From contig CBFGVH010000028.1 of NCBI GenBank assembly GCA_965652415.1, forward strand, positions 1-30,742: a stretch of DNA of 30,742 nt, written 5' to 3'. The position numbers and the translations under genes were made by a program. Numbering within the stretch: position 1 is the stretch's first letter; each line of letters starts with the position of its first letter. Under the pieces are notes generated by a model that was not told the DNA's origin, did not search any database, and was given only the letters and a program-made list of their open reading frames with translations. Below, piece by piece: positions 6,233 to 12,866 of this stretch. The stretch is from BQJD01 sp965652415. GTDB lineage: Bacteria > Pseudomonadota > Gammaproteobacteria > Arenicellales > CAJQKF01.

Positions 6233-7879
6233 TCACCCCGGGTCGCGGTCGAAGCGGAAGCCCGAGGTCAGGGGATAGCGCCGATCGCGGCCGAAGGCGC
6301 GCTTGCTGATGCGCACGCCCGGCGGCGCCTGGCGGCGCTTGTACTCGTTGCGGTTGATCATGCGCACCACGCGCGCCACCACGTCCGGATCATGGCCCAG
6401 GGCGACGATGCGTGCCGGCGACAGGTCGTCCTCGACGTACGCTTCCACGATCGGGTCGAGCACGTCGTAGGTCGGAAGGCTGTCCGCGTCGAGCTGGTCG
6501 GGGGCGAGTTCGGCCGAAGGCGGCCGCTCGATGACCCGCGCCGGGATCACCTCCTCTGTGCTGTTGCGATAGCGGGCGAGGCGGTAGACCAGGGTCTTGG
6601 GCACGTCCTTGATGGCGGCGAAGCCCCCGGCCATGTCGCCGTACAGGGTCGCGTAGCCCACCGCCATTTCGCTCTTGTTGCCGGTGGTCAGTACCATCCT
6701 GCCGGTCTTGTTGGAGATCGCCATCAGCACCGTACCCCGGCAGCGCGCCTGGATGTTCTCCTCGGTGGAATCCGCCGCCAGGCCCGAGAAGCGCCCTGCG
6801 AGCTGATCGAGGAATGCCTGGAAGATGGGGTCGATGTCGATACGGTGGCAGGCGACGCCGAGCCGGCGGCATTGCTCCACGGCATCGGCGACGCTGATCT
6901 CGCGCGTGTAGCGTGACGGCATGGTCACCGCCTCGACGCTGTCGGCGCCGAGCGCATCGACCGCGATGGCCAGGGTCAGCGCCGAGTCGATGCCGCCCGA
7001 CAGGCCGATGACGACGCCCGGAAAACCGTTCTTCGCGACGTAGTCCCGCACACCGGTAGTGAGCGCCCGGTACACCGTCTCCTCGGCCGGCGCCGGCCCG
7101 ACAACGCTTGCCTGCTCGACCACCACGGCGCCGCCCGGGCCGCGGCCGAAGGTGACCGTGCCCACGTCCTCGGCGAACGCGGCCATGCGGTGGACCACGT
7201 GGCCAAGCCCGTCGACCACGAAGGACGCGCCGTCGAACACCAGTTCGTCCTGGCCGCCGACGAGGTTGGTGTAGACCACCGGCACGCCGGCGCGCCGTGC
7301 CACCTCGCCCACCACGATGGTCTCTCGCTGAACCGACTTGCCGATGTGGTACGGTGACGCGTTGAGGTTGAGAACGATCTCGGCGCCGGCCGCCACCGCG
7401 TTCACCGCCGGCTCGCGCTCCCACACGTCCTCGCAGATGGTCAGGCCCAGCCTCCATCCGCGGCACTCGAACACCACGTCGTCGTCACCGGCAGTGAAGT
7501 AGCGCTTCTCGTCGAACACGCCGTAATTGGGCAGCGCCTGCTTGCGGTAGGTTGCCAGCACGTTGCCGTCGTGCAGCGCCGATGCGGCGTTGTACAGCCG
7601 CCCGTCGCGCCGCTCGGGATGACCCACCACGAGCGCGATGCCGCGCACGCGCGCACGCAGGGACTCGATCCCCTGCTCGGCCGCAGCGAGGAAGTCGGCG
7701 CGCAGCAGGAGGTCCTCGGGCGGGTAGCCTGTTATGGTCAGTTCCGGGAACACCACCACGTCGGCGCCGTGCACGTCTCGCGCTTCGGCGCAGGCGCGCA
7801 CGACTTTATCGGCGTTGCCGTCGATGTCGCCGACGACGAGGTTGAGTTGCGCCAGGGCTACCTTGAGATTCGCTGTCAT
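6233..7879 (-). CDS. nadE: glutamine-dependent NAD+ synthetase NadE (two-domain)
   Basis: This enzyme amidates deamido-NAD to NAD+, using ammonia released from glutamine by its own nitrilase-type domain. The protein has about 548 residues. The N-terminal glutaminase domain shows the catalytic triad Glu (VVFPELTITGYPPEDLL, E46), Lys (TYRKQALPNYGVFDE, K113) and Cys (LTICEDVW, C149). The C-terminal ATP pyrophosphatase domain has the P-loop LSGGIDSALT (about 293-302) and the later GNKSEMAVGYATLYGD segment. The ATG at 7879 is preferred: GGAA precedes it and the following residues match the family. A second ATG at 7894 is possible. The frame continues to 8263, but that extension has no homologous character and overlaps the divergent gene. 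It is convergent with bamD and divergent from the DUF482 gene. Confidence 0.96.
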   Translation of the reverse strand: MTANLKVALAQLNLVVGDIDGNADKVVRACAEARDVHGADVVVFPELTITGYPPEDLLLRADFLAAAEQGIESLRARVRGIALVVGHPERRDGRLYNAASALHDGNVLATYRKQALPNYGVFDEKRYFTAGDDDVVFECRGWRLGLTICEDVWEREPAVNAVAAGAEIVLNLNASPYHIGKSVQRETIVVGEVARRAGVPVVYTNLVGGQDELVFDGASFVVDGLGHVVHRMAAFAEDVGTVTFGRGPGGAVVVEQASVVGPAPAEETVYRALTTGVRDYVAKNGFPGVVIGLSGGIDSALTLAIAVDALGADSVEAVTMPSRYTREISVADAVEQCRRLGVACHRIDIDPIFQAFLDQLAGRFSGLAADSTEENIQARCRGTVLMAISNKTGRMVLTTGNKSEMAVGYATLYGDMAGGFAAIKDVPKTLVYRLARYRNSTEEVIPARVIERPPSAELAPDQLDADSLPTYDVLDPIVEAYVEDDLSPARIVALGHDPDVVARVVRMINRNEYKRRQAPPGVRISKRAFGRDRRYPLTSGFRFDRDPG

Positions 7880-7935
7880 TATCGGTTCCGTCATGCAGGG
7901 CGGCGCGGCAACGGCCGCCGTCGTGCGGACGCTGG

Positions 7936-7965
7936 TGGAAAATCCCCCGCCCCGGCCGCCATAAT
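7936..7965 (+). promoter_or_regulatory. predicted sigma-70 promoter of the DUF482-aat unit
   Basis: TGGAAA (7936-7941) and CATAAT (7960-7965) are separated by 18 bases, four and five of six consensus matches. Transcription from here would begin near 7972, just after the in-frame ATG at 7968. This argues that translation starts further downstream, at the GTG at 8055. Confidence 0.5.
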
Positions 7966-8054
7966 CGATGAACTCCGCGCGGCGGCGGCCGACACCGCCA
8001 GCCGCGGATTCTACAACGCGACGCGCTTGGCGCGTGCGCCCACCGAAGAAGACC

Positions 8055-9245
8055 GTGATCTCACGCCCAGGTCCCGACAAGCGCCACCACCCGGCGGCAC
8101 GCGCCGCCGACGCCATCGCAGTCGTTCCGCGCGGACAGTGGAACGCGCTCGTCCATGCCGACGATCCGCCGTTCATCCGCCACGAGTTCCTGGAACTGCT
8201 GGAAGCGAGCGGCTGCGTCGGGCCGGGCACCGGCTGGACTCCCTGCCACACCGTCATCGTCAACGAAGACGGCGCGCTCGCCGCGGCCTCGCCCGCCTAC
8301 CTCAAGGACCATTCCTGGGGAGAGTACGTTTTCGACTGGGCCTGGGCGCGCGCCTACCGGGAACACGGCATCGCCTACTATCCCAAGCTCGTCTGCGCGA
8401 TTCCCTTCACCCCCGTTACCTCGCACAAGCTGCTGGTCGCGCCCGGCGACGACGACCTCAAGGTCGTGCTCGTCGACCGGTTGCGGGAGCTCGCCGCCGA
8501 GCGCGGAGCGTCGTCGGTGCACGCGCTGTTTCTCGATAAGACCGAGGCCGAGTGCTTCGCGGGCGCCGGCTACCTCGCCCGTCACGACAGCCAGTTCCAC
8601 TGGTTCAACGAGGACTACCGGGACTTCGACGATTTCCTGGCGCGCTTCACCTCGAAGCGGCGCAAGAACGTGCGCGCGGAGCGGCGCAAGGTGCGCGAGG
8701 CCGGTGTGACCTTCCGCTGGATCTCCGGCGATGGCGGCGGCGAGCGGGACTGGCTCGAGATGTACGACCTGTACCGGGAGACCATCGGCGATCACGGTGG
8801 CATGCCCTACCTGACCCGTGAGTTCTTCCTCGGCCTGCCGAATGCCATGGGTGACGACGTGCTGCTGCTCAAGGGTCTCGTGGACGGCAATACCCTGTGC
8901 GCGGCGTTGTATTTCCGCTCTCGCCGGACCCTGTACGGCCGCTACTGGGGCAGCCGGCACTTCCTCGCCAACCTGCACTTCGAGACCTGCTACTACCAGC
9001 CGATCGAGTACGCCATCGCGCACGGCCTGGCGTCGTTCGAAGCCGGCGCCCAGGGCACGCACAAGTTGGCCCGGGGGCTGGCACCGACCACGACCCGGTC
9101 GGCCCACTGGCTCGACCATCCCGCCTTCCACGAGGCCGTGGAGCGCTATCTCGGGGTCGAACGGCGCGAGCAGGCCGCCTGGTCGCGGCTCCTCGAGCAG
9201 GCGCTGCCGTTTCGCAGCGATCGCGGAGATCCGCCCGATCGCTGA
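8055..9245 (+). CDS. DUF482 / FemAB-like GNAT-fold protein
   Basis: A protein of about 396 residues of the DUF482 (PF04339) type, often annotated as a peptidogalycan biosynthesis or GNAT acyltransferase. Family-typical stretches are FIRHEFLELLEASG, SPAYLKDHSWGEYVFDWAWA, YYPKLVCAIPFTPV, FTSKRRKNVRAERRKV, YWGSRHFLANLHFETCYYQ and FEAGAQGTHKLARGL. The family is related to FemA/B/X enzymes that move aminoacyl groups from tRNA onto peptidoglycan precursors, but no reaction is proven for DUF482 that I know of. The start is uncertain: an in-frame ATG lies at 7968, but the predicted promoter would exclude it, and the GTG at 8055 gives the usual family length. No signal peptide. Aat and Bpt, which also have GNAT/FemX-like folds, follow directly. 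Confidence 0.85.
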   Translation: MISRPGPDKRHHPAARAADAIAVVPRGQWNALVHADDPPFIRHEFLELLEASGCVGPGTGWTPCHTVIVNEDGALAAASPAYLKDHSWGEYVFDWAWARAYREHGIAYYPKLVCAIPFTPVTSHKLLVAPGDDDLKVVLVDRLRELAAERGASSVHALFLDKTEAECFAGAGYLARHDSQFHWFNEDYRDFDDFLARFTSKRRKNVRAERRKVREAGVTFRWISGDGGGERDWLEMYDLYRETIGDHGGMPYLTREFFLGLPNAMGDDVLLLKGLVDGNTLCAALYFRSRRTLYGRYWGSRHFLANLHFETCYYQPIEYAIAHGLASFEAGAQGTHKLARGLAPTTTRSAHWLDHPAFHEAVERYLGVERREQAAWSRLLEQALPFRSDRGDPPDR

Positions 9246-9266
9246 GCAAGCGCGCGCCACGTCCTC

Positions 9267-9297
9267 TGGACGCCCGGGCGGGCACTCGCTATACAAT
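9267..9297 (+). promoter_or_regulatory. possible promoter immediately upstream of aat
   Basis: TGGACG (9267-9272) and TATACA (9290-9295) are 17 bases apart; an overlapping -10 TACAAT lies at 9292-9297. The aat ATG is at 9305, so a transcript from here would have almost no leader. No Shine-Dalgarno sequence is visible before the ATG, which fits a leaderless or near-leaderless start. Confidence 0.45.
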
Positions 9298-9304
9298 TGG
9301 TCGC

Positions 9305-10009
9305 ATGAGACAGAGCAGCGACTACGCGAGCGACTTCCCGCCGCTCGAGTTCGCCACGCCCGAGGGACTTCTGGCCATCGGCGGGGACCTGTCGGTCGAG
9401 CGGCTGATCGAGGCCTACAGCCGCGGCATCTTCCCGTGGTACAACCCCGGGCAGCCGATCCTGTGGTGGTCTCCCGACCCGCGGGCCGTGCTGTACCCCG
9501 CGGAGCTGAACGTCAGCCGCAGCCTGCGCAAGTCGCTGCGCAACCGCGGCTACCGCATCACCATGGACGAGGACTTCGAATCGGTGATCGACGGCTGCGC
9601 GGCGCCGCGGGGGCTCGGCGGCGGTGCGTCGTGGATCACCGACGACATGAAGCGCGCCTACGTCGACCTGTTCGCCGCGAGAATCGCCCACAGCGTCGAG
9701 GTGTGGCGCGACGACGAACTGGCCGGCGGTCTCTACGGCGTCGCCATGGGCCGCGTGTTCTTCGGCGAGAGCATGTTCAGCCTCCAGCGCGACGCATCCA
9801 AGTGCGCTCTGGCCGCGCTGGCAGCTTACATTCCTGCGCGCGGCTTTCGCCTGATCGACTGCCAGGTCGAGTCCGATCACCTGAACCGGCTTGGAGCGCG
9901 CACCATCGCCCGCCGCACGTTCGCCCGCATCCTGCGCGAAGGGCTGTCGACGCCGTCGCGTTGCGAGCGGTGGTCGTTCGATCCGCGCGTGCTGGAGGCG
10001 TTGTCGTGA
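9305..10009 (+). CDS. aat: leucyl/phenylalanyl-tRNA--protein transferase
   Basis: Aat moves Leu or Phe from aminoacyl-tRNA to the N-terminus of proteins beginning with Arg or Lys, creating N-degrons read by ClpS/ClpAP in the cytoplasm. The 234-residue product has the full set of family landmarks: FPPLEFATPEGLLAIGGDLS, LIEAYSRGIFPWYNPGQPIL, WWSPDPRAVL, SWITDDMKRAY, AHSVEVWRDDELAGGLYGVA, MGRVFFGESMFS and DCQVESDHLNRLGA. Length is normal. The ATG at 9305 lies only 59 bases after the DUF482 stop and immediately after a -10-like box, without a ribosome site. Its stop overlaps the GTG of bpt by four bases (GTGA), so the two are translationally coupled. Confidence 0.97.
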   Translation: MRQSSDYASDFPPLEFATPEGLLAIGGDLSVERLIEAYSRGIFPWYNPGQPILWWSPDPRAVLYPAELNVSRSLRKSLRNRGYRITMDEDFESVIDGCAAPRGLGGGASWITDDMKRAYVDLFAARIAHSVEVWRDDELAGGLYGVAMGRVFFGESMFSLQRDASKCALAALAAYIPARGFRLIDCQVESDHLNRLGARTIARRTFARILREGLSTPSRCERWSFDPRVLEALS

Positions 10010-10758
10010 CCCGCGAGATCCAGTTCCCGACCCTGTACCAGACGGCGCCCCACCCGTGCCCGTACATCGTAGAGAACACCGCGGTCAACCTGATTCTGGA
10101 CCCGCACTACTCCGTCGACCGGAGCCTGTACGGCCGCCTGCTGCAGCACGGCTTCAGGCGTAACGGCGGCCTGTACTACCGGCCGTTCTGCAACGACTGC
10201 TCGGCGTGCATCTCCGTGCGTGTGCCGGTGGCCGAGTTCGTTCCCGACCGCTCCCAGCGGCGCGCGCTGCGCCGCAATGCCGATCTGACCTCGACCCTGA
10301 CCGACGCCCGCTTCAGCGACGAGCACTTCAGGCTCTACCTGCGCTACCAGGCGGTGCGCCACTCCGGTGACAGCATGGACGACCCGGACCCGGAGAAGTA
10401 CCGGCGCTTCCTGGTGGACTCGGAGGTAGACACCGCGTTTCTCGAAATCCGCCAGGGCCCGCGGCTGCTGGCGGTGTCGATCATCGATCGCGTCGACGAT
10501 GCGCTGTCGGCTATCTACACGTTCTTCGACCCGGACGAGCCACGCCGCGGACTCGGCACCTTCGCCGTGCTCGAGCAGGTTCGGATCGCCCGGGAAGCCG
10601 GGCTGGACTGGGTGTATCTCGGCTACTGGATAGCCGAGTCCCGCAAGATGGCCTACAAGTCCCGGTTTCGTCCCCTGCAGCGGTTCAACCCGGTCACCGC
10701 CCGCTGGGAGTATCACCACGACGAACGCCAGGGCACCGACGCCTTGCCGCTTCGATGA
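10006..10758 (+). CDS. bpt: aspartate/glutamate leucyltransferase (Bpt/Ate family)
   Basis: Bpt transfers Leu from tRNA to N-terminal Asp or Glu (bacterial ATE homologue), feeding the same ClpS-ClpAP pathway as Aat. The 250-residue protein has an ATE N-domain with the cysteine cluster CPY (near residue 23) and FCNDCSACISVRV. The C-domain follows, with DPEKYRRFLVDS, LLAVSIIDRVDDALSAIYTFFDP, RGLGTFAVLEQVRIA, YLGYWIAESRKMAYKSRF and LQRFNPVTARWE. The start is the GTG at 10006, overlapping the aat stop. The stop overlaps the ATG of the next gene (ATGA). Specificity (Leu donor rather than Arg) is assigned from the bacterial family and the aat context. Confidence 0.95.
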   Translation: MTREIQFPTLYQTAPHPCPYIVENTAVNLILDPHYSVDRSLYGRLLQHGFRRNGGLYYRPFCNDCSACISVRVPVAEFVPDRSQRRALRRNADLTSTLTDARFSDEHFRLYLRYQAVRHSGDSMDDPDPEKYRRFLVDSEVDTAFLEIRQGPRLLAVSIIDRVDDALSAIYTFFDPDEPRRGLGTFAVLEQVRIAREAGLDWVYLGYWIAESRKMAYKSRFRPLQRFNPVTARWEYHHDERQGTDALPLR

Positions 10759-11678
10759 AATTCGATCGCACGCATTCGTTCGAATACGCGATCGAAGAGC
10801 AGGTTGCGCCGGACCTGGTCCGCATCACCGCGCGCAATCCCGGCGTGATGACCTTCCACGGCACGGGCACCTACCTGGTTGGTCGCCGCCACGGCGCCGT
10901 GATCGATCCGGGGCCGAAGCTCGAGGAGCACCGGCTGGCGGTCGCCGCCGCTGTCGACGGGGGCGAACTGGAACACATCCTGGTGACACACCGCCACCAG
11001 GACCACGCCGGCCTGGCCAAGGCGCTGTCGTCGTCGACGGACGTGCCGGTATCGGCGTTCTACTCCGAGCCCGAGGCGGCCGTAGGCCAGGTCGAGGGGG
11101 AAAAGCCCGAAGCCGGGTTCATGCCCGACGTGCCGCTCGAGGACGGCGACGTGATCGAAGGAGCGGATTTCATCCTCGAGACCCTGCACACGCCCGGCCA
11201 CACAGGGGACCACCTGTGCTTCGTAGACCACGAGAACCGACGGCTGTTCTGCGGCGACCACATCATGGCCTGGTCCACCACCGTGATCATCCCTCCGGAC
11301 GGGCACGTCGGCCGCTATCTCGAGAGCCTTGAACGCCTGCTCGAGTTCGCCAACTACACGTTCTGGCCCACCCACGGTCCGCCGATCCGCGACCCTGGCC
11401 GATTCATCCGCGGCCTCATCGAGCATCGCCGCCAGCGCGAGCGCCAGCTCGTCGACGCCCTGGCTTGCGGGCCGGCGACTGTCGATTCCCTCGTCGAGAC
11501 CATCTACGGCGGACTCGATCCACGGCTCTTGCGGGCCGCGAAACAGTCTCTGCTGGCCGGCCTGTACTGGCTGATGGAACAGCAGCGGGCGGCCTGCGAG
11601 GACCCCGGCGACGAGTCGCCGCGCTATCGCCTGCTGTCGTCGGCCGGTCGAGCGGCACCCGCGTCGAGGCGGTCGTAG
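10755..11678 (+). CDS. MBL-fold metallo-hydrolase (LACTB2-like)
   Basis: A 307-residue metallo-beta-lactamase-fold hydrolase. Metal ligands visible are HRHQDH (H79-H84), H149 in HTPGHTGDH, D168 in LFCGDHIM and H207 in WPTHGPP. The C-terminal part (about 220-285) resembles the winged-helix tail of LACTB2-like proteins (GPATVDSLVETIYGGLDPRL). Family members include endoribonucleases and thioesterases, so the substrate is open. It overlaps the bpt stop by four bases and is the last gene of this unit. Its 3' end runs 55 bases into the opposing Nudix gene. Residues 290-307 (rich in Ser, Ala, Arg) look like a non-domain tail. Confidence 0.88.
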   Translation: MKFDRTHSFEYAIEEQVAPDLVRITARNPGVMTFHGTGTYLVGRRHGAVIDPGPKLEEHRLAVAAAVDGGELEHILVTHRHQDHAGLAKALSSSTDVPVSAFYSEPEAAVGQVEGEKPEAGFMPDVPLEDGDVIEGADFILETLHTPGHTGDHLCFVDHENRRLFCGDHIMAWSTTVIIPPDGHVGRYLESLERLLEFANYTFWPTHGPPIRDPGRFIRGLIEHRRQRERQLVDALACGPATVDSLVETIYGGLDPRLLRAAKQSLLAGLYWLMEQQRAACEDPGDESPRYRLLSSAGRAAPASRRS

Positions 11679-12352
11679 GTGACACGGAACTCGCCGTCGG
11701 CGTGATGATAGAACGGGGTCGCCACGGGTAGTGCCGGCGCCCCGAGCCGGGCGCGAAGCTGCTCCAGCATGAAGCGGGTCACCCGCGGGATGGGCAGCGC
11801 CCCGGTGTCACAGAGGCTTACCCAGCGAAGGTCCTCAAGCTCCTCCGACGGCACCAGGAGCGGGTCGGTACGATCGGCATGGAGAAAATAAAAGCGGGCA
11901 TGGTAGCGAATCCGGGACACGGCCGGCGTGAGCGCGCGCCCCAGGTAACGCAGGCGTGACAGGTCCGGCGGCGTGCGGCCGGCCGCGACATCGTCCCACG
12001 AGGCCGCCGCCGCGCCGACCGCGCAGAGCAGCCCGGTTTCCTCGAAGGTCTCGCGAATCGCGGCGACCCCGAGCGAGCGCGCCTCGGACGGATCGGCCGT
12101 CGCCATGGGCGGCACCTCGCGCGGATCGAAGTCGCGCACAACCATGACCCCGTCGTCCCCGGGCTCCACCGCGCCCCCCGGAAACACGTACACCCCCGGC
12201 ATGAAGCGGGCATCGTCCGGCCGCCGCCCCATCAGCACCCGCGGCGTCGATCCCGGCGCGATCACCAGCAGGCTGGCGGCGGGAGTCACGGCTGAATCGT
12301 CGATTCCGTTGCGGGACATGACGTTGCCCGACATCACCTCGTGCGCCGCCAT
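11624..12352 (-). CDS. Nudix hydrolase with an enlarged Nudix box (NUDT19/CoA-pyrophosphatase-like)
   Basis: A 242-residue Nudix protein, predicted to cleave a nucleoside diphosphate linked to another group. The motif is present but split: VFPGGAVEPGD (56-66) and AAIRETFEETGLL (97-109) are separated by about 26 extra residues compared with the standard G-x5-E-x7-RE box. A comparable insertion is known in NUDT19-type CoA diphosphatases, so a CoA or acyl-CoA substrate is a reasonable but unproven idea. The ATG at 12352 has AAGG nine bases before it. The gene lies 24 bases after queF, and its last 55 bases overlap the end of the MBL gene on the other strand. Confidence 0.88.
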   Translation of the reverse strand: MAAHEVMSGNVMSRNGIDDSAVTPAASLLVIAPGSTPRVLMGRRPDDARFMPGVYVFPGGAVEPGDDGVMVVRDFDPREVPPMATADPSEARSLGVAAIRETFEETGLLCAVGAAAASWDDVAAGRTPPDLSRLRYLGRALTPAVSRIRYHARFYFLHADRTDPLLVPSEELEDLRWVSLCDTGALPIPRVTRFMLEQLRARLGAPALPVATPFYHHADGEFRVTYDRLDAGAARPADDSRR

Positions 12353-12376
12353 GCGACCTTTTCGCGGCGCCGCGCG

Positions 12377-12841
12377 TCAGCCGCGGCCGCGATACGGCGG
12401 TACTCCCTGGTCGGGCACCCACAGTCCGGCGGGCGGCTCGCCGCTCTGGTAGAAGACGTCGATGGGAATGCCGCCGCGGGGGTACCAGTAACCGCCGATC
12501 CTGAGCCATTTCGGCTTGAGCCGATCGACCAGGGTCCGGGCAACCTGCACGGTGCAGTCCTCGTGGAAGGCACCGTGGTTGCGAAAGCTCTGCAGGTATA
12601 GTTTCAGCGATTTCGACTCCACCAGCCACTTGTCGGGCAGGTAGTCGATCACGAGGTGCGCGAAATCGGGGTGGCCCGTGACCGGGCACAGCGAGGTGAA
12701 TTCCGGGCAGGTGAAACGGACGAGGTAATCCTCCCCGGCACGCGGGTTCTTCACCCGCTCGACGAGCGCATCGTCCGGGTGATCCGGAACGGGCACCGCC
12801 CGGCCGAGCTGGGTCAGTTGGTCCTGCTTCCGACGCGCCAT
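12377..12841 (-). CDS. queF: NADPH-dependent preQ0 reductase (7-cyano-7-deazaguanine reductase), short type
   Basis: QueF reduces the nitrile of preQ0 to the amine of preQ1, the last free-base step of queuosine biosynthesis. The 154-residue protein is the short, unimodular form (E. coli QueF is about twice as long). It shows the active-site cysteine in EFTSLCPVTGHPDFA (C52, with D59), the QueF motif ESKSLKLYLQSFR (75-87), and NHGAFHED (88-95). The ATG at 12841 is preceded by AAAAGGGG. It begins 25 bases after topA on the same strand and is followed by the Nudix gene, so it is likely part of a longer unit. Confidence 0.96.
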   Translation of the reverse strand: MARRKQDQLTQLGRAVPVPDHPDDALVERVKNPRAGEDYLVRFTCPEFTSLCPVTGHPDFAHLVIDYLPDKWLVESKSLKLYLQSFRNHGAFHEDCTVQVARTLVDRLKPKWLRIGGYWYPRGGIPIDVFYQSGEPPAGLWVPDQGVPPYRGRG

Positions 12842-12866
12842 GATGAGCCCCTTTTCACCTCAAGAG

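Noticed and set aside
7880..8263. N-terminal extension of nadE by up to 128 residues
   Set aside because: No family similarity, and it would cover the divergent promoter and the start of the DUF482 gene. The ATG at 7879 gives the usual length.
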